Origin: an uncultured Duncaniella sp.
GTDB lineage: Bacteria; Bacteroidota; Bacteroidia; Bacteroidales; Muribaculaceae
Direction of reading: 5' to 3'
Length of the DNA stretch: 64,000 nucleotides
NCBI GenBank assembly: GCA_910588795.1
Contig: CAJURI010000004.1
Location: 4,466 to 68,465, forward strand
Under the pieces are notes generated by a model, which worked only from the letters and a program-made list of their open reading frames with translations, had not been told where the DNA came from and made no database searches. The number at the start of each line of letters is the position of its first letter. Position 1 is the stretch's first letter. Position numbers and translations under genes: made by a program. Shown piece by piece: positions 36,309 to 44,671 of this stretch.

Positions 36309-37907
36309 TCAGTACTTGGCACGTTCTTTATACACTACTTCCACAATGCTTCCGAATCCGTCGTACTCTTTCAGCTTTTTCAACGGCTGCATGAGGTTGG
36401 GCACTTCATAGAACCTCACCTTTCCGCAGGTGGCTGCCGGTCCGCTCTTCACATCAGAACCGATCACCAGCTGGAAGGCGCGGGCCCGCTCCCAGTCGGC
36501 ATAAGCCTCCCAGGCCACAAACGGATTGGACCTCAACACCTTGACCTCCTCGCCGGGGAATGTCAGCACAAGTACAGCCGGCTCGTCGGGTGTAGCCATG
36601 TTGAACTGATACACTTTGTCGCCGACAGCATAGAACAGATAGTCCCACTGGTGATGGAAAGCGAACTTTGTCGCAGACTCTATTTCCGGGCCTACAACCT
36701 TCCCGTAGGCAGCCTGCTCATTATAGCTGATGTATTCGCCCTCTTCCCACCAGTGTTCGGCCTCGATGTACTCGCCTCTCATATTGATCGTATAGAAGTA
36801 AGTGTCGTTAGTGGCAGGGTCGCGCAGCACAGAGTGTATCGGTCCGGCTTTGGTCGACTCCATATGCAGCATGTCGCGGCCTGTAGGATTGTCAAATATA
36901 TGCCGACCCTTGAAGTCCATTACCGAAGGGTACACCGAATTATTGTGAATCTGTATGAACTGTCTGTGATCGGCATCATACATTATCACAGGATTACACC
37001 CATTATTGGCATTACTGTGGTTTACACATATAAACGGTGCCGGCTTGAACGGAGTGGTACCGTTGAGACGTGTGAGCGGGAATTCGAAGAAAGCCCCGTC
37101 GACATTGCGGGCTATGGTATATATGTCATCCTTCTCGTCAATTATCGCCCACAGGTTGCGCCCTGCAAACTTCGATATCGCCGAAGCCTTGACACGCACA
37201 CTTCCGGGCGAGACACCGAAACGCCACACCAGACTGTTCTCCTCAGCTATATGCAGATCCACACGATCAAGATTCCAAGTGTTCTTGTCAGTGACAAGCA
37301 ATGTTGCTTGGTCTCCAAGATCGTAATTAAATATGAGCCTCTCGGGCTTTCCGAGGTCCATATCCACATCCTGGAATATGTCATGAGAAAGCAGATCCTC
37401 TGTCTCGCTGCGGTTATACACTATGTCGAGACGGCACTTGTCGTTTACATTGCTGAGGATCAGCCACCCCTCATTGGTGACCGAACGCACCATCAGATAG
37501 AAGCATGTGGTCCACGTGACTCCGGTCGACTTGTCCTTCACATTGAAAAACGCCGAGTACTTTCCGGGTGAAAGCGTCACCGGCTGATTGATCCGGCGTG
37601 TGGTGCACACTGTGATCTCCTCTGCGTCAATGGCACTCCAGTCTGTGCCAAGAGGCATGATACGCCACTCATATTCGTAGGCTGATTCATCATTGACACC
37701 TAAAGATGACTTCAACTGCGGATCAAAATCGATATTGTCAATGAATGCCACCACGTCATAGGTCTTTCCTTCCTCAGGGCTTTTATTCCCACGCTCAAGC
37801 GAGACTTCATTGATTTCCGTGTAATCATAGTTGCCTATATCATCGGCACATCCTGCCGACCACAACGCGGCGGCAACAACCACCGGTATATATAATAGTT
37901 TTTTCAT
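36309..37907 (-). CDS. PKD-like family surface lipoprotein
   Basis: A 532-residue lipoprotein (lipobox Cys20, SAGCADD). The start DIGNYDYTEINEVSL is typical of the PKD-like family lipoproteins. These proteins have a short PKD-type Ig domain and a long C-terminal beta-propeller-like region (many W/F and Asp segments). They always accompany SusC/SusD and DUF4843 genes in Bacteroidetes. They are probably surface ligand-binding proteins, but the ligand has not been established for this group. It follows the DUF4843 gene by 21 bases. Confidence 0.82.
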   Translation of the reverse strand: MKKLLYIPVVVAAALWSAGCADDIGNYDYTEINEVSLERGNKSPEEGKTYDVVAFIDNIDFDPQLKSSLGVNDESAYEYEWRIMPLGTDWSAIDAEEITVCTTRRINQPVTLSPGKYSAFFNVKDKSTGVTWTTCFYLMVRSVTNEGWLILSNVNDKCRLDIVYNRSETEDLLSHDIFQDVDMDLGKPERLIFNYDLGDQATLLVTDKNTWNLDRVDLHIAEENSLVWRFGVSPGSVRVKASAISKFAGRNLWAIIDEKDDIYTIARNVDGAFFEFPLTRLNGTTPFKPAPFICVNHSNANNGCNPVIMYDADHRQFIQIHNNSVYPSVMDFKGRHIFDNPTGRDMLHMESTKAGPIHSVLRDPATNDTYFYTINMRGEYIEAEHWWEEGEYISYNEQAAYGKVVGPEIESATKFAFHHQWDYLFYAVGDKVYQFNMATPDEPAVLVLTFPGEEVKVLRSNPFVAWEAYADWERARAFQLVIGSDVKSGPAATCGKVRFYEVPNLMQPLKKLKEYDGFGSIVEVVYKERAKY

Positions 37908-37928
37908 TTCGTAAATGTTTTTTAGATG

Positions 37929-38732
37929 TTATCTGTCAGACTCCACCCCCATTTTCATCGGCTCGCCATCCTCATCAAGTATCGGATTGTCAGGATCCTT
38001 GGCATTCTGCTCATCCAGCCAACGCTTCATGAACGCACCGCAGAATTTAAGATAGCCGGCCGAAAGCTTGGCTTTGTCTACCCAGTCCTCACGTTCGATC
38101 TCCATAACATCACATATGAGCGCAGCCTTTGTCTGAGACCATGTCCCAAAATATGGCTGTCCTCTATAATCCCACCATATAGGCATAGGGAACGACTCAT
38201 CGATGCGTATCACACGCTGCAGATCGATAGGTCTCGTAACAGTCTCTCCTGTTACGTCTTTGTATCCTATTGCCCTGGAAAAATGGAACTTCAGCTCATC
38301 GCTCTCCACAAGGCTGATCCTGAAACGCCGTGGGCTGTCCTTCAGACCCGGACGGCGCAGCACTTCAATCTCTATCGGAGTCTCTGCCTTACCCGCTGCA
38401 ATGACATATTCCAACGGAGGCATAATATAGTCAACCCCGTCTTTAGCAGCATTTTCATCTTCCGGATCCGTCTCTACCCGTATGCTGAACTTCCGGTCGA
38501 CAGGAGCTGTATTTCCAAACAATTTTACATTTAAAATCAGTTTCTGACCTGTAATATCCGATTTCTTAAGTCCCCAGTGCACATCGATAGTGTCATTGAG
38601 TATCTCGGCTTCCTCATACCATGGATCGAAATATATTCCGTTTCCACCCTCATATGTATCGAGCGACTTTTCACAGCCTGTGAAAAGGTATGCCGACATG
38701 ACAAGCCCGAGTGATATAATTAAATTTTTCAT
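37929..38732 (-). CDS. DUF4843-type surface lipoprotein
   Basis: A 267-residue lipoprotein (lipobox Cys20, FTGCEKS). It has GGNGIYFDPWYEE, the DUF4843 start pattern, and an Ig-like/Calx-beta-type middle (FSIRVETDPEDENAAKDGVDY), followed by YVIAAGKAETPIEIEVLRRPG. DUF4843 proteins sit between SusD and PKD-like genes in many Bacteroidetes SusCD operons and are of unknown function. Order and spacing (23 bases after susD) fit this. Confidence 0.8.
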   Translation of the reverse strand: MKNLIISLGLVMSAYLFTGCEKSLDTYEGGNGIYFDPWYEEAEILNDTIDVHWGLKKSDITGQKLILNVKLFGNTAPVDRKFSIRVETDPEDENAAKDGVDYIMPPLEYVIAAGKAETPIEIEVLRRPGLKDSPRRFRISLVESDELKFHFSRAIGYKDVTGETVTRPIDLQRVIRIDESFPMPIWWDYRGQPYFGTWSQTKAALICDVMEIEREDWVDKAKLSAGYLKFCGAFMKRWLDEQNAKDPDNPILDEDGEPMKMGVESDR

Positions 38733-38755
38733 ATCGATAGTCTTATGAAATTGTG

Positions 38756-40207
38756 TTAGTTGTACTGTGATTCCTCTTCAGGTATAGGCAACGTGTATTT
38801 GGTGAGAGGCGACACCCTGAAAGGATAGTCGTTATACTCATCGGTGGCCGAACGCATGCTCGAACATTTGTTGCGCTTATACCAGAAGAAAAGCTGTCCC
38901 TCTCCGAAGAATTCCTTTATCCATTCCTTATACAGGGCAGAATATTTGTCGGTAGGATCGTCCAGCTCACCGTATATCCTTTTAATCCCTTGCAGTCCGC
39001 GGGCATTGCGGAATTCATTGAACCGTGTCATGCGCTCCGTGTCATCCGGACCGGTCTCCGCAAGAATCAGGTATGCCTCGCTCACACGCATCATCGGTAT
39101 CATCTGACTGTAAAGCGAGTCAGCCCCCTGGTATTTGTTGAACATCCTATAGGTGGTACCGCTGAGCTCCACGGAGTTCTTGAATGACGCTCTCACACGA
39201 TAGTCGCTGGCTGCGACACTCCCCTCGAAAATGTTCTGGAGCACATTGTCACGGGGAGCCAGCAATGTGGAAGTCTTGAGGTTGTTGGCATCAAAAAAAG
39301 TGGTGAACAGATTGTCGCGCTGCAGGTTCTGCAAGGCAAAAAGCACCTCGGTCGAGAACACCCTGTCGACACTCGAACGTGTAAGCACTATAGGATTCAC
39401 CCATGGGAAATAACGTTCCTGCAGATCCACCACCCTCTTGGAGTATGTATAGGCATTCTCTTTGTCATGCATATAGTAATAACACCTTGCCATGAGCCCG
39501 TAGACGGCATACAGATTGAGACGCAGATTTCGGAAACTCAAGAACACATCCTTAGGGTTACCTGCTACTCCGTAATTCACTATCGGATCATCCTTCAGCT
39601 CCTCCTCAGCCACAGCAAGGTCGGCGAGGACCTTCTCCATGAACTCTATGGACGACAGCTGGGGATTGACCTCAAGCTGAAACTCAGTATAATACGGAAT
39701 GGCAGTAGCGGACTCGTCCGGAGTATATCTTGAGCCGAAAAGCCGGAACAGGTCAAAGTGGAGATATGCACGCAGGGCATACGCCTCCCCTTTGATCAGG
39801 TGATAGTACTCATCGGGAAGCACGTTGCGGTGCGTCTCGCAGTTGCGTATTATGAGGTTGATGTTGGCTATGAGTTTGTAAGCCTTGCCCCAAATGCTGC
39901 TCAGGCGTGATTGGGCGGCAGATCCTCCAAATTCAAGCTGCATTATCTCGAGTGCGGTCTTATTGTCCTGGCCTATGTCATACCTCTGCGCCATTATCTC
40001 TATGAACTCGCATGACAGGGTCCTGCCATAAAGTTCGTTGACATTCAGATCGATATATATGCCGTTGAGAGCCTGCTTGAAGCCCGGAATAGTCGAGAAA
40101 TTCTGTTCCTCAGAGATACGGTCGCTCGGCTGCACGTCCAGAAAGTCGGAGCATGACGCGCACAAGACACCGAGCATTACAAATATGTGAGATATCTTTA
40201 TTTTCAT
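38756..40207 (-). CDS. SusD/RagB-type nutrient-binding lipoprotein
   Basis: A 483-residue outer-membrane lipoprotein (Cys19, LCASCSDFLDVQPSDRISEEQ). The TPR-like helical fold of SusD is implied by GEAYALRAYLHFDLFRLFGSRY and the C-terminal ending. SusD proteins form the lid of the SusC pore and capture the oligomeric ligand. The gene lies 18 bases after susC. The ligand cannot be inferred from sequence: no carbohydrate-active enzyme is in the operon itself. Confidence 0.93.
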   Translation of the reverse strand: MKIKISHIFVMLGVLCASCSDFLDVQPSDRISEEQNFSTIPGFKQALNGIYIDLNVNELYGRTLSCEFIEIMAQRYDIGQDNKTALEIMQLEFGGSAAQSRLSSIWGKAYKLIANINLIIRNCETHRNVLPDEYYHLIKGEAYALRAYLHFDLFRLFGSRYTPDESATAIPYYTEFQLEVNPQLSSIEFMEKVLADLAVAEEELKDDPIVNYGVAGNPKDVFLSFRNLRLNLYAVYGLMARCYYYMHDKENAYTYSKRVVDLQERYFPWVNPIVLTRSSVDRVFSTEVLFALQNLQRDNLFTTFFDANNLKTSTLLAPRDNVLQNIFEGSVAASDYRVRASFKNSVELSGTTYRMFNKYQGADSLYSQMIPMMRVSEAYLILAETGPDDTERMTRFNEFRNARGLQGIKRIYGELDDPTDKYSALYKEWIKEFFGEGQLFFWYKRNKCSSMRSATDEYNDYPFRVSPLTKYTLPIPEEESQYN

Positions 40208-40225
40208 GATTGTATGGTATTCCGG

Positions 40226-43200
40226 TTAGAAGTTTATGCCGACAGCGAAGCTTACACTGCGCGAGAACGGATAAGATGTGCCACGCTCGTCCTTGATAGT
40301 CGACCACCTGGCTATATCATTCATATATGCGCTGAGTGAAATGCCCTGGAAGCCGATAGTCTCCATCCATTTTGACGGAAGCTCCCATCCGAGATGCACT
40401 GACTCGATGGTAAAGTAATCATTGTCCTGTACAAAGCGTGATGACATGGGGGTCCTTGTGGTCTCACGTATCCCTTTGAACTTGGCAATGTCTCCGGGCT
40501 TCTGCCAGCGATCATAAAGGGCTCGCTTGTCCTGATTGGATGACAGGTCTGTCCTGGATATGCTCTCCACCTTGTTGTAAAGCGTGGAGTTGAATGCTTT
40601 GCCGCCAAAGCTGTAACGGCAATACACACTTGCCGAGAATCCCTTCCAGTAGAGAGTATTGCCTATGACACCCTCAAGATCGGGACGGGTGTCGCCGACC
40701 ACCACCTCATCGCTGTAGCTGTGCTTGAACGTGTATGCGCCACTCTTGGTGATGAATATCTCCTGACCGGTTGCCGGATCGATGCCTGCGGAGCGCACAG
40801 CCCACAATGCCGTGGGGGAGCCGCCGTCATAATAGCGTGTGAGGCTCTTGGAGATGTTCTCTCTGTTGAACTGGTTGAGCTTGTCACCTATCTTGCGGTA
40901 CTCGGCCGAGTTGTGCGCGAATGAAACACTCAGAGTCCAGTTGAGGCTCTTGCTCGGATTGTAGAGGATGGCGTAACGCACGGTGCCGCTGAATCCCTTG
41001 TTGACCTGCTGTCCTATGTTGGCAAGACGGCTCGTGGTGCCCACCGACAGGGGCACGCCGATCGATGCGAGCAGTGGATCGGTGTTCTTCCGGTATATGT
41101 CAAAGTTGATATGGAAGCGGTTCCACATGCTCAGATCAAGGCCCACATTGAGATCGATGGTCTTCTGCCATTCAAGATTAGGATCGCCGAAAGCATCAAT
41201 TAGCACACCTGTGCCGAAGTTGTTGAGCATCCAGTTGTTGTACCGGTAAGTGGTGATGGCGTTGAACGACCCGAACGACTGGTTGCCGGGATTGCCTATG
41301 GAGCCGCGTATCTTGAGCATATTGAATATGCCTGTATGGTTACGTATGAAATCCTCGTAAGCGAGGTTCCACCCGATACCGAATGCCCATGTGGTGGTGA
41401 AGTGCTTGTTGGAGCCGAACACCGACGTGCCGTCCATACGGATATTGGCATCAAGAAGATACTTGTTCATGAACGCATAGCCGCCGTTGAAATAAAAGTT
41501 GGCTCCTCGGCTTGTATAGTCGCTGTAGGCAGGCTTGCCCATATCCGTGTAACTGTTAGCAAATCCCGGAGTTGTGAAGTCACCTTCGGGGAAACCCTGG
41601 GCGTCAAAGCTCTTGTCTTTGCTCTTGCTCTCCCTGACCGACGCGCCTATCACGGCATTTACCTGATGCTTGCGGGCAAACAGTTGTCCGTATGTCACTG
41701 ACAGATCGGCGTCATAGCTGAACGAATCGGACCGGTTATTGCTGTAGGAGCCTTTCTTCAGCAGCTCCGACTGATTGAACCTGGTGTCGGAAGGTGAGGT
41801 GAACTGCTCTGTCTCCGATGTAGACTTGGATATGCTGAATCGACCGCGCACCATAATCTGGTCGATGGGGCGGTACTCCATATTGAAATTGTTGCGCACG
41901 CTCCAGGAATTTCCCTTGTCGTAGCTGTTCTGGGCAGCATTCCAGAGCGGATTGGCAACATAAATATAAGAGCTGTTCCCGGAAGCATCCTCCGGACATT
42001 CAAGCCACTGGTCCACGCTGCCGTCGGAATTATACTTGGGATAGTAGGGATTGGCCTGTGCATACTCCGAAAAGCCCACCACCGGATTGGTCATGTCGGT
42101 GTAATCGACTGTGATCTTATCGGTGAAACTCAGTTTGCCCGTACGGTATATGATATCCATGTAACCTCCGGCGACATTTCGCTTGGAGTCCTTCATCACA
42201 CCGTCGATACGATTGTAATTGAGTCCGATGCCGAACCTCAGGTCGCTTGATCCGCCCTGTATATACAGGTTGTGGCGTTGGTTGATGCCGTCCTGAAGAG
42301 GTTCTGACAGCCAATACGTGTCGACGCCGCGCAACACATTTCCGAGCAGACGGTTGTAGCGCACCTCCGCAAGCTCCTGTGAGTCGGCGAGGTTGGATTC
42401 AAAATTGCCGGCAAGACGCTCGAACTCAAGCTTCTCGGCCGCATTCATGAGATTATAGTCACTGAGGTCAGCCCAGGAGTAATTAAATGAACCGTTATAT
42501 GTGAGCTTGAGTTTGCCCATCTCAGGAGCCTTGGTCTCGACCACTATGACACCGTTGGCCGCCTTGGAGCCGTATATGGCTGTGGAAGCGGCATCCTTAA
42601 GGATATTGACTGACTCGATGCGGTCCATGCTGAGGTCCATGATGGTCTGGAGCGTGGTCTCGAATCCGTCGAGTATGAACAGCGGCTGATTGGGGTCCTG
42701 ACCGAACTGCTCCTTAAGCCCGACAATAGAGCTTTTGCCACGGATCTCAAGGTCAGGCAGACGGTTAGGGTCGGAACCGAACTGATTGTTCTCGATCACG
42801 GTGAACGCAGGGTCGAGAGTCTTGAGGCTCTGTATCAGGTTAAGATTGCCGGCCATTTTCAGCTCTTCAGCCGAGAATGACGATGCGGAACCTGTGAAGC
42901 TCTCCTTGTTGCGCGAGTATACTCCGGTCACCACTACTTCACTGATGCTCTCGGCATCATCCTCCATAGTGATTTTCATGCGGCGGCCCACAGTCGCCTT
43001 AACCTGCATAGGCTTCTTGCCTATGTACGTTATGGCGAGTGTCTGACCGGCTTTGCCCGGTATCGAAAACTCGCCGTTTACATTGGTCAGAGCCGCCTTG
43101 TCGGTCTTGACTATTCTGACAGTCACACCGGGAAGCGGTTCACCCTCGGCATCAAGGATGAGTCCTGTGATCAACGACTTGCTTGTCGTCTTGTCCTTTG

Positions 43201-43294
43201 TCCCGCTTCCGCTCTGTTGGGCATACGCCTCCAGAGAAACAGTAAACAGTGACAGGACCAACAACAGGAATAGATGAAGTCCTTTCGCTTTCAT
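40226..43294 (-). CDS. SusC/RagA family TonB-linked outer-membrane transporter
   Basis: A 1022-residue TonB-dependent transporter. The signal peptide (LFLLLVLSLFTVSLEAYAQ) is followed by a carboxypeptidase-regulatory-like domain (ILDAEGEPLPGVTVRIVKTD), a plug domain (AASTAIYGSKAANGVIVVETK) and the beta-barrel, ending in Phe (AVGINF). The operon SusC-SusD-DUF4843-PKD-TlpA contains no glycosidase. The long N-terminal extension of the open frame (to 43420) is excluded because the promoter -7 element lies inside it and because MKAKGLHLF is followed directly by the signal peptide. Confidence 0.95.
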   Translation of the reverse strand: MKAKGLHLFLLLVLSLFTVSLEAYAQQSGSGTKDKTTSKSLITGLILDAEGEPLPGVTVRIVKTDKAALTNVNGEFSIPGKAGQTLAITYIGKKPMQVKATVGRRMKITMEDDAESISEVVVTGVYSRNKESFTGSASSFSAEELKMAGNLNLIQSLKTLDPAFTVIENNQFGSDPNRLPDLEIRGKSSIVGLKEQFGQDPNQPLFILDGFETTLQTIMDLSMDRIESVNILKDAASTAIYGSKAANGVIVVETKAPEMGKLKLTYNGSFNYSWADLSDYNLMNAAEKLEFERLAGNFESNLADSQELAEVRYNRLLGNVLRGVDTYWLSEPLQDGINQRHNLYIQGGSSDLRFGIGLNYNRIDGVMKDSKRNVAGGYMDIIYRTGKLSFTDKITVDYTDMTNPVVGFSEYAQANPYYPKYNSDGSVDQWLECPEDASGNSSYIYVANPLWNAAQNSYDKGNSWSVRNNFNMEYRPIDQIMVRGRFSISKSTSETEQFTSPSDTRFNQSELLKKGSYSNNRSDSFSYDADLSVTYGQLFARKHQVNAVIGASVRESKSKDKSFDAQGFPEGDFTTPGFANSYTDMGKPAYSDYTSRGANFYFNGGYAFMNKYLLDANIRMDGTSVFGSNKHFTTTWAFGIGWNLAYEDFIRNHTGIFNMLKIRGSIGNPGNQSFGSFNAITTYRYNNWMLNNFGTGVLIDAFGDPNLEWQKTIDLNVGLDLSMWNRFHINFDIYRKNTDPLLASIGVPLSVGTTSRLANIGQQVNKGFSGTVRYAILYNPSKSLNWTLSVSFAHNSAEYRKIGDKLNQFNRENISKSLTRYYDGGSPTALWAVRSAGIDPATGQEIFITKSGAYTFKHSYSDEVVVGDTRPDLEGVIGNTLYWKGFSASVYCRYSFGGKAFNSTLYNKVESISRTDLSSNQDKRALYDRWQKPGDIAKFKGIRETTRTPMSSRFVQDNDYFTIESVHLGWELPSKWMETIGFQGISLSAYMNDIARWSTIKDERGTSYPFSRSVSFAVGINF

Positions 43295-43341
43295 AAAAAA
43301 AGAATCAGGGGTTTGATAAATGATTGGTTGATAAATGTGTA

Positions 43342-43375
43342 CTAAGTAAGTTTTTATTTGTTCTAAGTAAGTTTT
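43342..43375. repeat. Pair of 13-bp direct repeats in the susC leader
   Basis: CTAAGTAAGTTTT occurs at 43342-43354 and 43363-43375, 21 bases apart, just downstream of the predicted susC start site on the minus strand. A possible regulator or RNA-binding site. Confidence 0.5.
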
Positions 43376-43390
43376 CTTAATGACTTTTTG

Positions 43391-43420
43391 CAAATGTAAA
43401 CAAAAAATCACCCCCCCCAA
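43391..43420 (-). promoter_or_regulatory. susC operon promoter with poly-G spacer
   Basis: On the minus strand TTGG (43420-43417) and TACATTTG (43398-43391) are separated by about 18-19 bases. The spacer begins with the rest of an eight-G run (43418-43411), so a change in tract length would alter promoter spacing. Confidence 0.5.
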
Positions 43421-43506
43421 TTCTTTAACTATTATTAACTATATTTAACTTCGTGTTTTTAAGATTGATTGCCATGCGATTGCTCGCTATAATGCATGAT
43501 TTTTGT

Positions 43507-43514
43507 TACCTTTG
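43507..43514 (+). promoter_or_regulatory. -7 element for the delta-prime-like gene
   Basis: TACCTTTG ends five bases before the ATG at 43520, so the mRNA would have essentially no 5' leader. Confidence 0.5.
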
Positions 43515-43519
43515 CATTT

Positions 43520-44650
43520 ATGAAATTCAAGGATATTCCGGCTCACGAGAATGTGAAACGCCAGCTGCGCGACATGGTGGCTGACGGAAGGGTGCCTCAT
43601 GCCCTGCTGCTCCACGGACCGGCCGGCTCAGGAAAATTCATGCTTGCCAGAGCATTCGCACAGTACATACACTGCGAGCATCCCACCCCCGACGGAGAGC
43701 CGTGCGGGGAATGTCCGGCATGCGTGCAGCACCGGACATTCAACCATGTTGACACGCTCTATGTGTTTCCCGTGGTAAAAACCGACAAGCTCAAAGAGCC
43801 GGTGTCGGACGACTACATCGGAGAGTTCCGTGACTTCATGACCTCAAGTCCATACATGGATTTTGACAAATGGGCCTTCTCGTTTGACAAAAAGAATGCC
43901 CAGCCTATCATATATGTGTACGAAAGTGCCGCTCTGGAACGCCGTCTGTCGGTCTCAGCCACAGCCTCAAAATACAAAATCGTGATAATGTGGCTTCCGG
44001 AAAAGATGAACGAGCAGGCAGCCAACAAGCTCCTGAAGCTCATCGAGGAACCTTATCCCGGGACTCTGTTCATACTTGTGAGCAACGATGCATCGGCAAT
44101 ACTTCCCACCATCCGTTCGCGCTGCCGCCCCGTGGAAGTCACGCGTCTTGACGACGCGACTGTGGCCGGATATCTCACAGGCCGCCTTGCCATGGACCCT
44201 CAGGACGCCATGGCTTCAGCCCACATAGCAGGCGGCGACATCAATGCCGCGCTGCGCACAGTGGACGCAACAAGTGTGAGCAGGATGTTCTTCGACTACT
44301 TCGTGCAGCTCATGCGACTTGCCTACCAGCGCGACGTCAAAGGACTGAAGCAATGGAGCTCGGATATCACCTCAATGGGCAGAGAGCAGGAAGTGAAGTT
44401 CTATGGATACTGCACAAGGCTGATACGCGAGAATTTCATATTCAACTTCAATCTTCCGGACATAACATACATGAACCGGACGGAGTCGCAGTTCAGCCAG
44501 CGGTTCGCACGCTTCATAACCGAACGCAATGCCGAGGACATAACAAGACACATGGACCTCGCCGCCCGCGACATAGCCGGAAACGCCAACGGCAAGATAG
44601 TCAACTTTGACTTCGCCATAAAGATGATCATACTAATAAAAAATTCATAA
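43520..44650 (+). CDS. holB: DNA polymerase III delta-prime-like clamp-loader subunit
   Basis: A 376-residue AAA+ clamp-loader protein. MKFKDIPAHENVKRQL is a typical start. The P-loop is GPAGSGKF, with Phe in place of Thr, the degenerate type expected of delta-prime. A zinc-binding Cys group (CGECPACVQH) follows, then NKLLKLIEEPYPGTLFILVS and SRCRPVEV (arginine-finger-type). The gene lies upstream of the AddB-like nuclease with a 21-base gap. The longer open frame is excluded because the promoter overlaps it. Confidence 0.88.
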   Translation: MKFKDIPAHENVKRQLRDMVADGRVPHALLLHGPAGSGKFMLARAFAQYIHCEHPTPDGEPCGECPACVQHRTFNHVDTLYVFPVVKTDKLKEPVSDDYIGEFRDFMTSSPYMDFDKWAFSFDKKNAQPIIYVYESAALERRLSVSATASKYKIVIMWLPEKMNEQAANKLLKLIEEPYPGTLFILVSNDASAILPTIRSRCRPVEVTRLDDATVAGYLTGRLAMDPQDAMASAHIAGGDINAALRTVDATSVSRMFFDYFVQLMRLAYQRDVKGLKQWSSDITSMGREQEVKFYGYCTRLIRENFIFNFNLPDITYMNRTESQFSQRFARFITERNAEDITRHMDLAARDIAGNANGKIVNFDFAIKMIILIKNS

Positions 44651-44671
44651 AGCAAGGAGGAGGCGGACACA

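Noticed and set aside
31023..43294. Treating GH13, patatin, GH105 and SusCD as a single polysaccharide utilisation locus
   Set aside because: A terminator and separate promoters divide them into three units, and the GH13 and patatin lack export signals, so the link is not supported.
43295..43420. Longer N-terminus of the SusC protein (start at 43420)
   Set aside because: The promoter -7 element and the poly-G spacer lie inside it, and the signal peptide starts at 43294.
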